Source: Deltaproteobacteria bacterium UBA6106 (GTDB lineage: Bacteria; Desulfobacterota; Syntrophorhabdia; Syntrophorhabdales; Syntrophorhabdaceae). Taken from it: DNA of 64,000 bases. Positions within the stretch are counted from its first letter, which is position 1. Each line of letters starts with the position of its first letter. This document shows, piece by piece, positions 31,362 to 40,952 of this stretch. The stretch lies in assembly GCA_002428485.1 (NCBI GenBank), contig DIWM01000047.1:1-64000 (forward strand), in the 5' to 3' direction. A model generated the notes under the pieces. It did no database searches and was not told the origin of the DNA. It worked only from the letters and a program-made list of their open reading frames with translations. A program made the translations under genes and the position numbers.

Positions 31362-32933
31362 TCATACCTCTTTTGCGGGTTTTACGTACAGTTCCCTTAA
31401 TTTCGGCTTCTCGATCTTGCCTGCCGGGTTCCGCGGGACATCTGCGTATACAATTTTCTCAGGCCATTTATATTTTGCAAGCCCCTTTTCCTTGCAGAAT
31501 TCGATGACCTCTTCCTCTTTCATCACCTCTCCCTGCTTCAACTGGACGACTGCCATGGTGATCTCCACCAATCTCGGATGCGGGTAGCCGATGACCGCGA
31601 CATCCTGGATCTTCGGATTCTTGCGCAGGATATCTTCTATCTCGGCAGGAAATATATTTTCCCCGCCCCTGATGATGAGATCCTTTGACCTGTCGGCAAA
31701 GAAGAGATACCCGTCTTCATCGGTATATGCCAGGTCGCCTGTATGGAGCCATCCTTCGGTTATCGTCCTGGCCGTCATTTCCGGATTGTATGCGTACTCT
31801 TTCATGAGGCGCGGGCCCTTGAGAAGGAGCTCCCCGACCTTGCCCGGAGGCAATGTCTGTCCCTTGTCGTCAACGACCTTCACCTCCATGAAGGGCCCGG
31901 GGCGTCCGATCGCCCCTATCTTTCTCAGGATATCTTCATCGTAGAGGGCGACCGTGCATCCGCCCCCGCCTTCTGTGATCCCGTAGGTGTTGAACATTTT
32001 CAATCCATGGAATATCCTCTTGCTGTCCTCCAGGAGCACGGTAGGCACGGGCTGCGCGCCCATGGCGATATATTTCAGGTTGGAGAAATCGTATTTGCCG
32101 ATGTCCATTGTCCCGGCCTTGATCATATTGATGATGTCCGACCATATCGGTACGCTTATCCATCCCCCTGTGGCCTTTTCCTCTGCGATCGACCGGACCA
32201 ATCCCTGAGGCGACAGGTCCTGGGCTATAAGCACCTTTCCTGCCGCTATATAGCAGGGAAAGGAATAAAAGAGGGAGCCGCTGTGGTAGAAAGGATGTGG
32301 AGCGATGTACACGCTTTCATATCCCTCGCCGAAGGTCAGGCCATTGCCCAGCCCTATATAGAAGAGGGTCCTGTGGGTGTGGCAGACAGGTTTAGGCGTT
32401 CCCGTTGTGCCTGACGTGAACATAAGCTCTGCCATCTCGTCGTCTGACGTCTCGACAAGCACCTCCGACGGATCGCCCCGGTCCACTATCTCCCTGTATG
32501 GCGTCATATTTTGCGGAACGTTATTTCCCACACAGACATATTTCTTAACATAGCCGAGATCTTTGATGATCGGTTCCACCCTGGGCACAAAGGTATCGTC
32601 CAGGATAAAGACCTTTGACTTCACCACGTCGGCGGCGTATTTGATATCGCCCGTTGCAAAGCGGTAGTTGAGAGGCGTTATGGTGGCGCCGGTCTTCAAT
32701 ATCGCCATATACGTCACATACCACTCGATGCTGTTCATCATGAGGTGGAGTACGATATCCCCTTTTTGTATCCCGCACTCCCTGATCATATAGTTTGCGA
32801 GCTTGTTCGCCTGGCTGTTCAACTCTCCCCAGGTGATGGTCCTCCGTATCTTTTTTGAAGGATTGCTTTCGATAAGGAATTCCCTCGCAGGAAATTTGCT
32901 TGCGTTGAGACTGCAAAACATTGAAAAATTCAT
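31362..32933 (-). CDS. AMP-forming acyl-CoA synthetase
   Basis: ANL-family acyl-CoA ligase, 523 residues, second of three in the window. Motifs: LMFTSGTTGTPKPV near residue 165, YGITEGGGG near 305, WLHTGDLAY near 384, and the C-terminal Lys loop RNPAGKIEKPKLREL near 507. ATG 32933 gives 5-nt spacing to AGGAGG; ATG 32936 is adjacent. It probably supplies acyl-CoA for the dehydrogenase-hydratase-thiolase genes downstream. Substrate is unknown. Confidence 0.88.
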   Translation of the reverse strand: MNFSMFCSLNASKFPAREFLIESNPSKKIRRTITWGELNSQANKLANYMIRECGIQKGDIVLHLMMNSIEWYVTYMAILKTGATITPLNYRFATGDIKYAADVVKSKVFILDDTFVPRVEPIIKDLGYVKKYVCVGNNVPQNMTPYREIVDRGDPSEVLVETSDDEMAELMFTSGTTGTPKPVCHTHRTLFYIGLGNGLTFGEGYESVYIAPHPFYHSGSLFYSFPCYIAAGKVLIAQDLSPQGLVRSIAEEKATGGWISVPIWSDIINMIKAGTMDIGKYDFSNLKYIAMGAQPVPTVLLEDSKRIFHGLKMFNTYGITEGGGGCTVALYDEDILRKIGAIGRPGPFMEVKVVDDKGQTLPPGKVGELLLKGPRLMKEYAYNPEMTARTITEGWLHTGDLAYTDEDGYLFFADRSKDLIIRGGENIFPAEIEDILRKNPKIQDVAVIGYPHPRLVEITMAVVQLKQGEVMKEEEVIEFCKEKGLAKYKWPEKIVYADVPRNPAGKIEKPKLRELYVKPAKEV

Positions 32934-32959
32934 CATAGCCTCCTCATTTTTAATCAAAA

Positions 32960-33110
32960 AAATTCCTCGAAGCTTTGCTTCGGGGTAAGAATCCAGAATT
33001 CAGAATCCAGAAGGGGGAGTAAAATATCTTCAAAAAAATTCTGACTTCTGGCTACTGTATTCTGTATTCCAGATACCTCGCAGCTTGCTGCGGGGTAGTT
33101 CATTATAGGG
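32960..33110. repeat. Word-like repeat with CCTCGAAGC and CCTCGCAGC hairpins
   Basis: Two stem loops at the ends (CCTCGAAGC/GCTTCGGGG at 32965-32985 and CCTCGCAGC/GCTGCGGGG at 33076-33095). Between them is AGAATCCAGAATTCAGAATCC, mirrored by ATTCTGACTTCTGG and ATTCTGTATTCC words. The second hairpin plus its GTAGTTCATT tail is the same as in the 7.8-kb composite repeat. Confidence 0.6.
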
Positions 33111-33126
33111 TTATCAATCACCTAAA

Positions 33127-34047
33127 TCATGGTCCGTTATAGAAGCGTTCGGCAAGGTGCGTTATGCGTGATCTCAGGTTGAGCAGATATGCCTTCTCCG
33201 TTTGCTTTGGCCCTGGGTTCCGGTCATATTGTTCAGCCTTGACCTTTTTCGCCACCTCTTCGATAGAGCCCTTTTCGGAACGTAATAGCTCAATGACGCG
33301 GTTTTTGAAATACTCAGCCTCGCTTAGGGACCTGGTCAAAAAGTTACTGACCTCTTCTCTTCCCACAAAAACGAAATGGTGACCCTGGCAAAAGATCTCC
33401 GCAGGAAATTCCATTAAACGCTTCAAGGAAGAGACGTACATATCGTAATCGACGAGGAACTCAGGGACAATGGTGCCTGTCCTGTCCTGGACACCTCCTG
33501 ACTCGGTGGCAATAAGGATCTTTCTTTCCGGAATGTAGTAGGAGAGATGATCACGGGTATGCCCCGGTGTTGCGATTACACGGACACTCAGGTCTTGGTC
33601 GACCTCTATCGTCTGGCCGTCTTCAAGCACCGTGTCGATATTGAAGGGCCTGAATGAATCGTCCAGCATATCTGTCTTCTTGATTCCATAATATTCGCTT
33701 ACAAAAGACATCACGTCCCCGCTGAGGGTTTTTATGAGGTTTTGCGCATTGGGCCGTTTAATGATCGATGCCGCTTTTCCTGAAGCCGCAACTTTAATGC
33801 CCGGGAAAGATTCCCTGATATAGCTCGTTGCACCGCAGTGGTCCCAGTGGACATGGGTTAAAAAAAGTACCTCCGGCTGTTTTTCTTTTATAACGGATTT
33901 GATCGCCTCCACGTAATGCCTCCCCATGCACGCAAAGCCTGCCTCGAAAAGCACTGGTTTTCTTCCGTCAAGGAGATAAACGGGCGACCATTGCAGCCCG
34001 GCCACATATAATCTGTCTGCCGCATGTCCTGTCTGATCAAAAATCAT
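33127..34047 (-). CDS. MBL-fold metallo-hydrolase
   Basis: Metallo-beta-lactamase-fold hydrolase, 306 residues. The metal motif THVHWDHCGA is near residue 63, the second His block ATPGHTRDHLSYY near 160, and a later GHHFVFVG supplies the last His. A C-terminal helical extension of about 80 residues follows. Placed among acyl-CoA genes it may be a thioesterase-like or lactonase-like hydrolase, but the family is too broad to decide. Confidence 0.82.
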   Translation of the reverse strand: MIFDQTGHAADRLYVAGLQWSPVYLLDGRKPVLFEAGFACMGRHYVEAIKSVIKEKQPEVLFLTHVHWDHCGATSYIRESFPGIKVAASGKAASIIKRPNAQNLIKTLSGDVMSFVSEYYGIKKTDMLDDSFRPFNIDTVLEDGQTIEVDQDLSVRVIATPGHTRDHLSYYIPERKILIATESGGVQDRTGTIVPEFLVDYDMYVSSLKRLMEFPAEIFCQGHHFVFVGREEVSNFLTRSLSEAEYFKNRVIELLRSEKGSIEEVAKKVKAEQYDRNPGPKQTEKAYLLNLRSRITHLAERFYNGP

Positions 34048-34120
34048 GTTTATGATACAAAAATAACATTGAGCATTGCTTATAACAATAAGAATAACGA
34101 TAAAGCGTATATATTGCCTC

Positions 34121-35422
34121 TCATTTCATCAAAAGATTGGGAAGAAAAGTAGCCATGCCGGGGAAGAAGAATAATAAGATAGTAACCGCAATGAGGCTCG
34201 CGAGAAACGGGATAACCCCTCTGTAAATCACCCCCAGCGGAGTTTTCGTGATATTCTTTACCACAAAGACATTGGAAGCGACCGGCGGGATGACGCAGCC
34301 GACCATTACCGTGAGGCCCACAAGCATGGCAAACCAGAGCGGGTCGAAGCCGAGCTTCAACGCTACCGGGTAGAGGATCGGGGTGGCAAGGATCATAAAC
34401 GCGAGATCGTCTATGAACGAGCCCCCTATCTGGTAGATAAAGCTGATCAGGATTATGATGACGTAACGGTTGACAGGCAATGCCGCGACCCAATCGGCTG
34501 CATAGATGGGAATCTTCGTTACTGCCAGGAAATGGCCGAGGATCGTGGAGCCTGCAATGAGCGTGAGTACCATGCATGCCGTGCGGAGAGATTCCAGAAG
34601 CGATTTGATATATCCTTTAAAATCGATGTCCCTTTTTGTTATTGACAATAGGAGCACGGCCATGGTGCCGACGCTTCCTGCCTCGGTGGGCGTAAAGAAG
34701 CCGTTCATGAGGCCTATCACGAGAACGACAAAAACGGCTACAACCAGCAGCACCTCAGGAAGGGATTTGAACCTTGCGCCCCAGCTTGACCTTTCTCCTT
34801 TCGGCCCGATCGACGGGTTGATTCTGCACCACACGTAAATAACCACAAGAAAAAAGAAGGCCGCGAGCAACCCCGGTATAATCCCCGCCATGAATAATTT
34901 GGCGATCGATTGCTCTGTGATGATCCCGAAGACGATCAGCGTTACGCTGGGCGGAAGGAGTATGCCGAGTGTTCCAACGCTCGCAACAACCCCCGTTGAG
35001 AGCTGTTTTGCATAGCCGTACCGGTCCATCTCGGGAACGGCAACGCTCGAGAACGTAGCAGCCGTGGCAGGAGAGGAGCCGCATATGGCCTTGAAAGACG
35101 TGGCGCCTGCAACCGTTGCCATCGCCAGTCCCCCGGGGATGTGGCCGATGAACTTATAGGCGGAATCGTAAAGCCTCCGCGCGATGCCCGCATTATAGGC
35201 GATCTGGCCCATGAGGACAAACAAGGGGATTACCGTAAAGCCGTAGGTGGTGAAGACGTCGAAGAGGTCGACGGCGACGAGGTTGAACGCGGGACCGATG
35301 CCTTTTAGTATCCAGAACCCTATGAATCCGACGATGGCCATCGCGAATCCCAGCTCAATGCCCGTAAGGAAGAGCATCAGCAATACAAAGAGGGCTACAA
35401 TGCCTATGATTACCTCATTCAT
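34121..35422 (-). CDS. dctM: TRAP transporter large permease (DctM type)
   Basis: Large membrane subunit of a tripartite ATP-independent periplasmic transporter, 433 residues, about 12 hydrophobic segments. Typical segments are GIELGFAMAIVGFIGFW near residue 21, ICGSSPATAATFSSVAVPEMDRYGY near 113-137 and GGSFIDDLAFMILATPILYPV near the C-terminus. It overlaps dctQ by 8 bp. It uses an ion gradient to import the organic acid captured by DctP. Confidence 0.93.
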   Translation of the reverse strand: MNEVIIGIVALFVLLMLFLTGIELGFAMAIVGFIGFWILKGIGPAFNLVAVDLFDVFTTYGFTVIPLFVLMGQIAYNAGIARRLYDSAYKFIGHIPGGLAMATVAGATSFKAICGSSPATAATFSSVAVPEMDRYGYAKQLSTGVVASVGTLGILLPPSVTLIVFGIITEQSIAKLFMAGIIPGLLAAFFFLVVIYVWCRINPSIGPKGERSSWGARFKSLPEVLLVVAVFVVLVIGLMNGFFTPTEAGSVGTMAVLLLSITKRDIDFKGYIKSLLESLRTACMVLTLIAGSTILGHFLAVTKIPIYAADWVAALPVNRYVIIILISFIYQIGGSFIDDLAFMILATPILYPVALKLGFDPLWFAMLVGLTVMVGCVIPPVASNVFVVKNITKTPLGVIYRGVIPFLASLIAVTILLFFFPGMATFLPNLLMK

Positions 35423-35897
35423 ATTGTCCTCCCGTTATCTTCACGATGTCGGCGACCATAACGAAGCATTCAAGGACGCAGGCTACGGCGATCCCGAACA
35501 CGACGGGATAGAAGGGGAGCTGAAGGGTAGGGGAGACCTCATTCGTTGAATAGAGGTACCACCCGTGTTTGAAGAGGTTCACGCCGGCTATGATAAAAAA
35601 TGCGATCACCATCAACCGCGTAAATATGTTGACTACGTTGCGCCTTCCTTCAGGAAACCTCTGAACGAGAAAGTCCACATAGACATGCGCCCTCATGAAT
35701 GATGTCATCGGGATGGCAAACCCGATGATGATCCCCCCGGTAAAGGCCACCAGCTCATAGGTGCCCAGGATGGGACGGTTGAAGAGCCTCAGGATCACAT
35801 CGAGGGTGGTGAGGAGCATGATAAACGTGAGGCCAATGGCTGCGATCGCATTCATGAAGCGGCTGATGTTTTTTATGCCCTTGAGATATCCTTCCAT
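35415..35897 (-). CDS. dctQ: TRAP transporter small permease (DctQ type)
   Basis: Small TRAP membrane subunit, 160 residues with four predicted helices; the GTYELVAFTGGIIIGFAIPMTS and RAHVYVDFLVQRFPE segments are characteristic. GGAGG precedes the ATG at 35897. It lies between dctP and dctM, separated from dctP by a 79-bp spacer with a stem loop. Confidence 0.9.
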   Translation of the reverse strand: MEGYLKGIKNISRFMNAIAAIGLTFIMLLTTLDVILRLFNRPILGTYELVAFTGGIIIGFAIPMTSFMRAHVYVDFLVQRFPEGRRNVVNIFTRLMVIAFFIIAGVNLFKHGWYLYSTNEVSPTLQLPFYPVVFGIAVACVLECFVMVADIVKITGGQYE

Positions 35898-35925
35898 CGG
35901 GTTCCCTCCTGCGTTGATGCAAGAA

Positions 35926-35962
35926 GAGGGGAAAGGGTTGTGCGTGAAATGTCTTTCCCCTC
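35926..35962 (-). terminator. Stem loop between dctP and dctQ
   Basis: Ten-bp arms GAGGGGAAAG (35926-35935) and CTTTCCCCTC (35953-35962) around a 17-nt loop, about 15 nt after the dctP stop on the minus strand. It could partly terminate transcription or protect the dctP mRNA, giving more receptor than permease. Confidence 0.5.
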
Positions 35963-35976
35963 CCTTGCTGTACGCT

Positions 35977-37005
35977 CTACTTTTCCAGCTTCTTCAGCTC
36001 TGCCAGGCAGAAATCCAACGCCTCTTTCCCTGGCAGCCCCTGTTTTTTCATATTCTCCACGTATTCATTCAGCAGGGATTTGACCAGCGCTGCCCACCTT
36101 GCATTCTCTTCCGGTGAGAGCGAGATGACCTTTTTGCCGATCTTCAGCATCCAGTCTTTTGACTGCTTGTCGTAAAAATCCCATGCCTCTCCGTTCTTGT
36201 CCGCCCACTCCTTATTGACCTCTCTGAAGATCTTCTGAATATCAGGAGGCAGAGAGTTCCATTTCTGCTTGTTCATCACGACAAAGAAACCGGTGGAATA
36301 CCCGGCGCCGAAGCTCTGGGTTGAGGCGGCGACAACTTCACCCCACCTCCATCCCTGCGTCGATTCCTGCGGGCCCATTGAGCCGTCCACAACGCCCCTG
36401 CTGATGGCATCGTAGGTCTCTCCCATGGGCATGGCAACAGGGACAGCTCCAAGCTTGCCGGCGACTTTTGCGGCCAGGCCTGTACAGCGGATCTTCTGCC
36501 CTTTTATGTCCTCAAGTTTATAGATGGGCTTTTTTGAATGAACGATGCCGGGGCTATGGGCCATAAAGTACATCACCTCTGTCTCGCTGTATTCTTTCGG
36601 TTTGAATTTTTCATAGAAGAGGTTGATCAGCTTTGTGGCAGCAACGCCTGTCTTGTAGCCCAGGGGCAGGTCGATCACCTCTGACAGGGGGAATTTACCC
36701 CTCGTGTAGGCCATGCAGGACATGCCCATATCGGCGATCCCTGTTACTATGCCGCTGTAGGTCTTATCGGCAGCGACGAGCGTGCCGCCGGAGTATACGG
36801 TGATCTTTACCTTGCCGTTCGTCCTCTTCTCGATCTCCTTTGCATACGACTCGGAAAGCTTGTTGTTGAAATGCTGGGCAGGCTGGAACTGCGCGTAGGT
36901 GAGCTCAATGGGTTTTGCCTGGCTGAACGCCGTTGTTGTCAGGAATGAAACCCCGATGACCGATAAAAATAAGACCAAGAATATTAGCTTGAAACGTTTC
37001 ATCAT
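35977..37005 (-). CDS. dctP: TRAP transporter substrate-binding protein (DctP type)
   Basis: Periplasmic receptor, 342 residues with a cleavable signal (hydrophobic residues 5-25, then SQAKP). The DctP signature helix region KPIYKLEDIKGQKIRCTG near residue 155 precedes a mixed sheet with DAISRGVVDGSMGPQEST, where the family often has the carboxylate-binding Arg earlier (RCTG). AAGGAGG is near the ATG at 37005. The upstream acyl-CoA ligase ends 76 bp away, so imported acid may be activated by it. Confidence 0.92.
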   Translation of the reverse strand: MMKRFKLIFLVLFLSVIGVSFLTTTAFSQAKPIELTYAQFQPAQHFNNKLSESYAKEIEKRTNGKVKITVYSGGTLVAADKTYSGIVTGIADMGMSCMAYTRGKFPLSEVIDLPLGYKTGVAATKLINLFYEKFKPKEYSETEVMYFMAHSPGIVHSKKPIYKLEDIKGQKIRCTGLAAKVAGKLGAVPVAMPMGETYDAISRGVVDGSMGPQESTQGWRWGEVVAASTQSFGAGYSTGFFVVMNKQKWNSLPPDIQKIFREVNKEWADKNGEAWDFYDKQSKDWMLKIGKKVISLSPEENARWAALVKSLLNEYVENMKKQGLPGKEALDFCLAELKKLEK

Positions 37006-37081
37006 AACCCTCCTTATTTTTGATTTGTAGAACCTATTCCTTGTTATCTTTTTTGACCACCTCCTTTAAAATATCCCCGCT

Positions 37082-38650
37082 TTATTTGAAATCGCTCCAT
37101 TTCCCGTATCTTTCCCTCAGTATCCGGTGCAGGATCTTGCCGGTCGCAGTCCTTGGCATCTCCTCGTCCTTGATGAAATCGATCGTCTTGGGAATCTTGT
37201 ATCCCGCGATCTTGTCGCGGCAGTGATCTATGATCTCTTTGTCTGTGATCTTTGCGCCTTCATGGGGTATGACGACAGCCTTGACAGCCTCTCCCCATTT
37301 CTCGTGTGGTATGCCAATCACGGCAACATCCTTCACGGCAGGATGGCTCCCTATGATGTTCTCTACCTCTGAGGGAAAGACGTTCTCGCCGCCGGTTATT
37401 ATCATGTTTGCCTTTCTGTCAACGAGGTAATAGAAGCCGTCGGCGTCCCTTCTCGCCATATCCCCTGCCGAGAACCACTCACCGTGGAAGGCCTTTTTTG
37501 TCCTCTCAGGGTCTTTCCAGTATTCGGTGAATATCTCAGGGGTCCGCGCGTACAGTTCGCCCACTTCGCCTTCAGGGACTTCGTTGCCCTCTTCATCGAG
37601 GATCTTGATCCGGTCTGTTGCAGAGACCTCTTTACCGATGGAGCTGAGTTTGTTCATCTGGTCTTCCGGCTTGAGTATGGTCACCGATCCGGCCTCTGTT
37701 GAGCCGTATATCTCATAGAGCTCCGCGCCCTTAAAATAATCGATGATAGCCAGTTTTGTGTCCCTTCTGACGGGCGCTGAAGAGCAGAGGAGCTTTCTCA
37801 TCGAAGAAACGTCGTATTTATCCTTGTTTGGGTGGGCGAGCATCATGATGTAATGGGTCGGTACGAGCGAGACAAAGGTGATCCGCTCATCCTGTATGAT
37901 CTTCAGGATATCTTCAGGGTCAAAGGACACAAGGTTGCAGACATAGCAGCTTGCCCCGATATAGGTAAAGACAAAGGAATAGAATACGGAGTTGATATGG
38001 CACATGGGCATAACGAGAAGCCCCATATCGTCCTGTCTGAAGCCCACATCTGTAATATTGATGATGAATTCGGCAATGGTCGCCTCGTGGTTCCTGACAA
38101 CGCCTTTAGGCTTGCCCGTTGTTCCCGAGGTATACATGATCATCCAGGGGTCTGCCCCGTCAACGGCCACCGGCGGCTCTGCCGGGGACGCTGCGCCTAT
38201 CATCCTTTCATAGGATTTCCAGCCGTCAGGAATTGCGTCAGTCCCAAACAGGACGTAGCTGTCTTGAGCGATATTCAAATTCTGCCTGATACGGTCGATG
38301 GTATCGGCGAATTCATGGGCAACGATAAAGGCCTTCGATTCGGAATGGTTCACAATATATTCGATCTCCGGTCCGGCAAGCCTGAAGTTTATCGGCACCG
38401 CCACCTGCCCGCCTTTTGATGCGGCGGCGTATACCTCCATCCACTCTATACAATTATAGGCGAGAATGGCGAATTTGTCTCCTTTCCCTACGCCGATCCC
38501 AGCCAATGCGTTTGAGAGCCGGTTCGACCTGTCGTTCCATTCCCTGAAGGTAAGCCGGCGGAACTTGTCTTTTACGGCAACCTTGTTTGGAATATTCTGC
38601 GCCTGTACTGCCATGATCGTGCCTGCAGGCAACCATTTACTCTTCAGCAT
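37082..38650 (-). CDS. AMP-forming acyl-CoA synthetase
   Basis: Third ANL acyl-CoA ligase, 522 residues. Motifs: IMYTSGTTGKPKGVVRNH near residue 171, YGSTEAGS near 314, WFSAGDMARRD near 391 and the C-terminal PRTATGKILHRILRE near 501. The ribosome-binding site GGAGGAG precedes the ATG at 38650. It lies between the hydroxyacyl-CoA dehydrogenase fusion gene and the TRAP genes in the same direction. Confidence 0.88.
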   Translation of the reverse strand: MLKSKWLPAGTIMAVQAQNIPNKVAVKDKFRRLTFREWNDRSNRLSNALAGIGVGKGDKFAILAYNCIEWMEVYAAASKGGQVAVPINFRLAGPEIEYIVNHSESKAFIVAHEFADTIDRIRQNLNIAQDSYVLFGTDAIPDGWKSYERMIGAASPAEPPVAVDGADPWMIMYTSGTTGKPKGVVRNHEATIAEFIINITDVGFRQDDMGLLVMPMCHINSVFYSFVFTYIGASCYVCNLVSFDPEDILKIIQDERITFVSLVPTHYIMMLAHPNKDKYDVSSMRKLLCSSAPVRRDTKLAIIDYFKGAELYEIYGSTEAGSVTILKPEDQMNKLSSIGKEVSATDRIKILDEEGNEVPEGEVGELYARTPEIFTEYWKDPERTKKAFHGEWFSAGDMARRDADGFYYLVDRKANMIITGGENVFPSEVENIIGSHPAVKDVAVIGIPHEKWGEAVKAVVIPHEGAKITDKEIIDHCRDKIAGYKIPKTIDFIKDEEMPRTATGKILHRILRERYGKWSDFK

Positions 38651-38728
38651 CGTACTCCTCCTTTGTGATTAGCAGCTTCTTACATTGCTTGACGGCTTGT
38701 CAGCCTGCAAGTCATGGATATCTGGTTC

Positions 38729-38762
38729 GCTATGAGCCATGAGCTATCAGCCATGAGCCGTA
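38729..38762. repeat. Word-like repeat, CTATGAGC family
   Basis: GCTATGAGCCATGAGCTATC and CATGAGCC words in the 120-bp spacer between the fusion gene and the third acyl-CoA ligase. Only one orientation is clear here; a small CTTGACGGCTTGTCAGCC stem lies beside it (about 38682-38700). Confidence 0.5.
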
Positions 38763-38770
38763 TGTCGTGC

Positions 38771-40795
38771 TCATCTCTTAAATACCGGAGCCCTTTTCTC
38801 CATAAAAGCGGCCACGCCTTCTTTGGCTGCCCCGGTGCAGGCGATCTCGCCGAAACCCCGGTAGCCGATCTCAAGGGCATCGGCAAAACGTTCTGCCCGG
38901 CCCCCTTTTTCAACTGTTTTGATAATGATGGAGATGGATTCTTTGCTTAAGGCAAGCTTGCCGGCCATGGGATTCTCCGGCATCGCCATCTTCGGCATAT
39001 CTACCTTGCCATCAGGAATCCTTTTGATCCTTCCTGAAAGGTTGCTGACCTCCCTGATGGCTTCTTCGATCATTTCATAATAGCTGCCCGCTACCTTGCT
39101 CACCATACCTATCTCCAAGGCCTCTTTCACGTTGATCGGCCGTGCAAGGCAGAGCATCTCATGGAAGAGCCCCGCACCCTTGGGCCACTTTCGATAGGGA
39201 ACGATCGTTCCCCCTATGGCGGGCAATATCCCGAGCATGACCTCCGGGAACTGAAACCGTGCGTTTGCAGTGGCCACCATGCCGTGGCAGCGGATCGCCA
39301 GCTCTAATCCCCCGCCGAGCGCCACGCCGTTAATTGCGGCGACGATCGGCTTCCCGAGTTGGTCCATGTAAGGCTGTACCTTTGCCCAGTCCCGGGCTGC
39401 CTGGGTGCCCTTTTCTATATCGCCCAGCATGTCGGGGAAGGTGCCGATGTCGGCGCCGGCTGAAAATGCCGCTGTGCCATATCCGGTCAGGACGAACCCT
39501 TTTGTGCCCGGGTCGTTTTCGTATTCTTTCAGCAAGGCCATGATCTCATTGTTCAGCTCTTCGCGGATGGCGTTCATTGCCTGCGGGCGCCGTATGGTCA
39601 TGATCTTTACGCCGTCGATCTCGTCTAAGAGGATGTACCGCCTGAAGTTCTGATAGTCCTGATAGGGCCTCTTCGGCCCCGGGAAACCGCGTCTCTGTGA
39701 CCGGAATCTGTTTATGGTTTGATCTACCTTGTTTTCACCCATATCGAGCATAATATCCATCGGTCCCTTATTGAATCCAAGGGCAACCTGGCAGCCGAAG
39801 TTCAGGTCTTCAGGCGTTCCGATGCCGCGATCGACAATATCGAAAGATTGCGAGAACAGAATCCCCAGCAGCCTGTCCCGTATCATGTTCTTTTTATCCT
39901 CAGGGACATCGAGGGCGCTGCCCGGTTTTTTTGTCTCCCAGGGCTGTGTGGACTTCAGGGCAGGCGATGGCATGTAGTGATCCCCTTCTTCCATCTGCAG
40001 AGTGTTTCCTTCAAAAACAATATCGGTGCCCTTCGTTGCGTTTAGTGTCCGGAACGGTCCTTCTGAAGCAAATTCTTCGGCCACGTGGTCTATCATGCCG
40101 GCAGCCGCGCCATCGAGGAGATAGGCCGCCTCATTGCACCAGTTGTTCCATATCCTTCCCAGCATTAAACAGACCGCATTATCCGTTATGAGCGCCGTTT
40201 TCGCTGTCATGGCGAAGAGCCATGAGAGATAATCCACCACCTCCCGGCTGACCTTTTCCCACGCGGCCAGCTCAACCGGTATGCTCCGCAATACAGGCGC
40301 GAAGAAGTGTATCGCTGTCGCCCTTGCAGGATTTTTCATCTCAGCAAAGATCCGGTCAGGCGGGAACAGGCCGGTATGTGATGTAATGATGGCTGATGCG
40401 CTGACGGCTGCTTCGACCTTGTGGAGGATCTCTTTTTTAAGGGAGATGTCTTCTGCCGATGCCTCAATAACCAGATCGGCATTTTTTATCTCATTGTAGC
40501 CGGTCGTGTAGACAACGTTGTTGAGGATCCTCTGCCCCTGTTCTTCCTTGATCTTTTTCTTGTCTACTGAATTTTTTACGTAGTTGGTGAACTGCTTCTC
40601 AGCACCGTTTAATGCTTGTCCATCAGCATCCACAAGGATAAGCCTCATATCCGCAAGTGAGCTTTTGAGATAATATCCTATATCAACCCCGGTTGTTCCG
40701 GCGCCGATCACTCCTGTTTCCCGGGGAAGGGGCCTTGAAGGTTTTAATACTAACGGGTTCGCCGCGGAATTGTATAGTCTTCTTTTTACCTCCAT
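38771..40795 (-). CDS. Fusion protein: 3-hydroxyacyl-CoA dehydrogenase then enoyl-CoA hydratase
   Basis: Bifunctional beta-oxidation-type protein, 674 residues, with domain order opposite to FadB: dehydrogenase first (about 27-370), crotonase second (about 395-674). This order is known in some archaea and anaerobes. The crotonase half has both Glu positions (GGGLELAIRC and FPEVMLGILP). The dehydrogenase half is diverged: the Rossmann loop is GVIGAGTTGVDIG, HFFNP reads HFFAP, and the segment aligned with NRLMIPHLVEA reads GRIWNNWCNEA, so the conserved Asn seems lost. AGGAG precedes the ATG at 40795. Its promoter is one of a mirrored pair with the GntR gene. Confidence 0.87.
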   Translation of the reverse strand: MEVKRRLYNSAANPLVLKPSRPLPRETGVIGAGTTGVDIGYYLKSSLADMRLILVDADGQALNGAEKQFTNYVKNSVDKKKIKEEQGQRILNNVVYTTGYNEIKNADLVIEASAEDISLKKEILHKVEAAVSASAIITSHTGLFPPDRIFAEMKNPARATAIHFFAPVLRSIPVELAAWEKVSREVVDYLSWLFAMTAKTALITDNAVCLMLGRIWNNWCNEAAYLLDGAAAGMIDHVAEEFASEGPFRTLNATKGTDIVFEGNTLQMEEGDHYMPSPALKSTQPWETKKPGSALDVPEDKKNMIRDRLLGILFSQSFDIVDRGIGTPEDLNFGCQVALGFNKGPMDIMLDMGENKVDQTINRFRSQRRGFPGPKRPYQDYQNFRRYILLDEIDGVKIMTIRRPQAMNAIREELNNEIMALLKEYENDPGTKGFVLTGYGTAAFSAGADIGTFPDMLGDIEKGTQAARDWAKVQPYMDQLGKPIVAAINGVALGGGLELAIRCHGMVATANARFQFPEVMLGILPAIGGTIVPYRKWPKGAGLFHEMLCLARPINVKEALEIGMVSKVAGSYYEMIEEAIREVSNLSGRIKRIPDGKVDMPKMAMPENPMAGKLALSKESISIIIKTVEKGGRAERFADALEIGYRGFGEIACTGAAKEGVAAFMEKRAPVFKR

Positions 40796-40935
40796 ATTCG
40801 ATCTCCTGCATGATGGCGCTTTATAGTTGTACTATCAGTGATAATCCGGTTTGTCAGGGGGCACGTTTTGATCGTAAAAGGAATCATGTTGTCCTGCATT
40901 TCTATGCGTAAATATGATTAGAATGTTCTGATATC

Positions 40936-40952
40936 TGTCGACAGTATACAAT
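40936..40952 (-). promoter_or_regulatory. Operator-like site (fusion gene side)
   Basis: On the minus strand this reads ATTGTATACTGTCGACA, identical to the site at 41135-41151 on the plus strand. It overlaps the -10 hexamer TATACT and the start region of the promoter for the fusion gene. It contains TTGTATAC and palindromic TGTCGACA, close to known GntR/FCD operator types. Confidence 0.65.
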
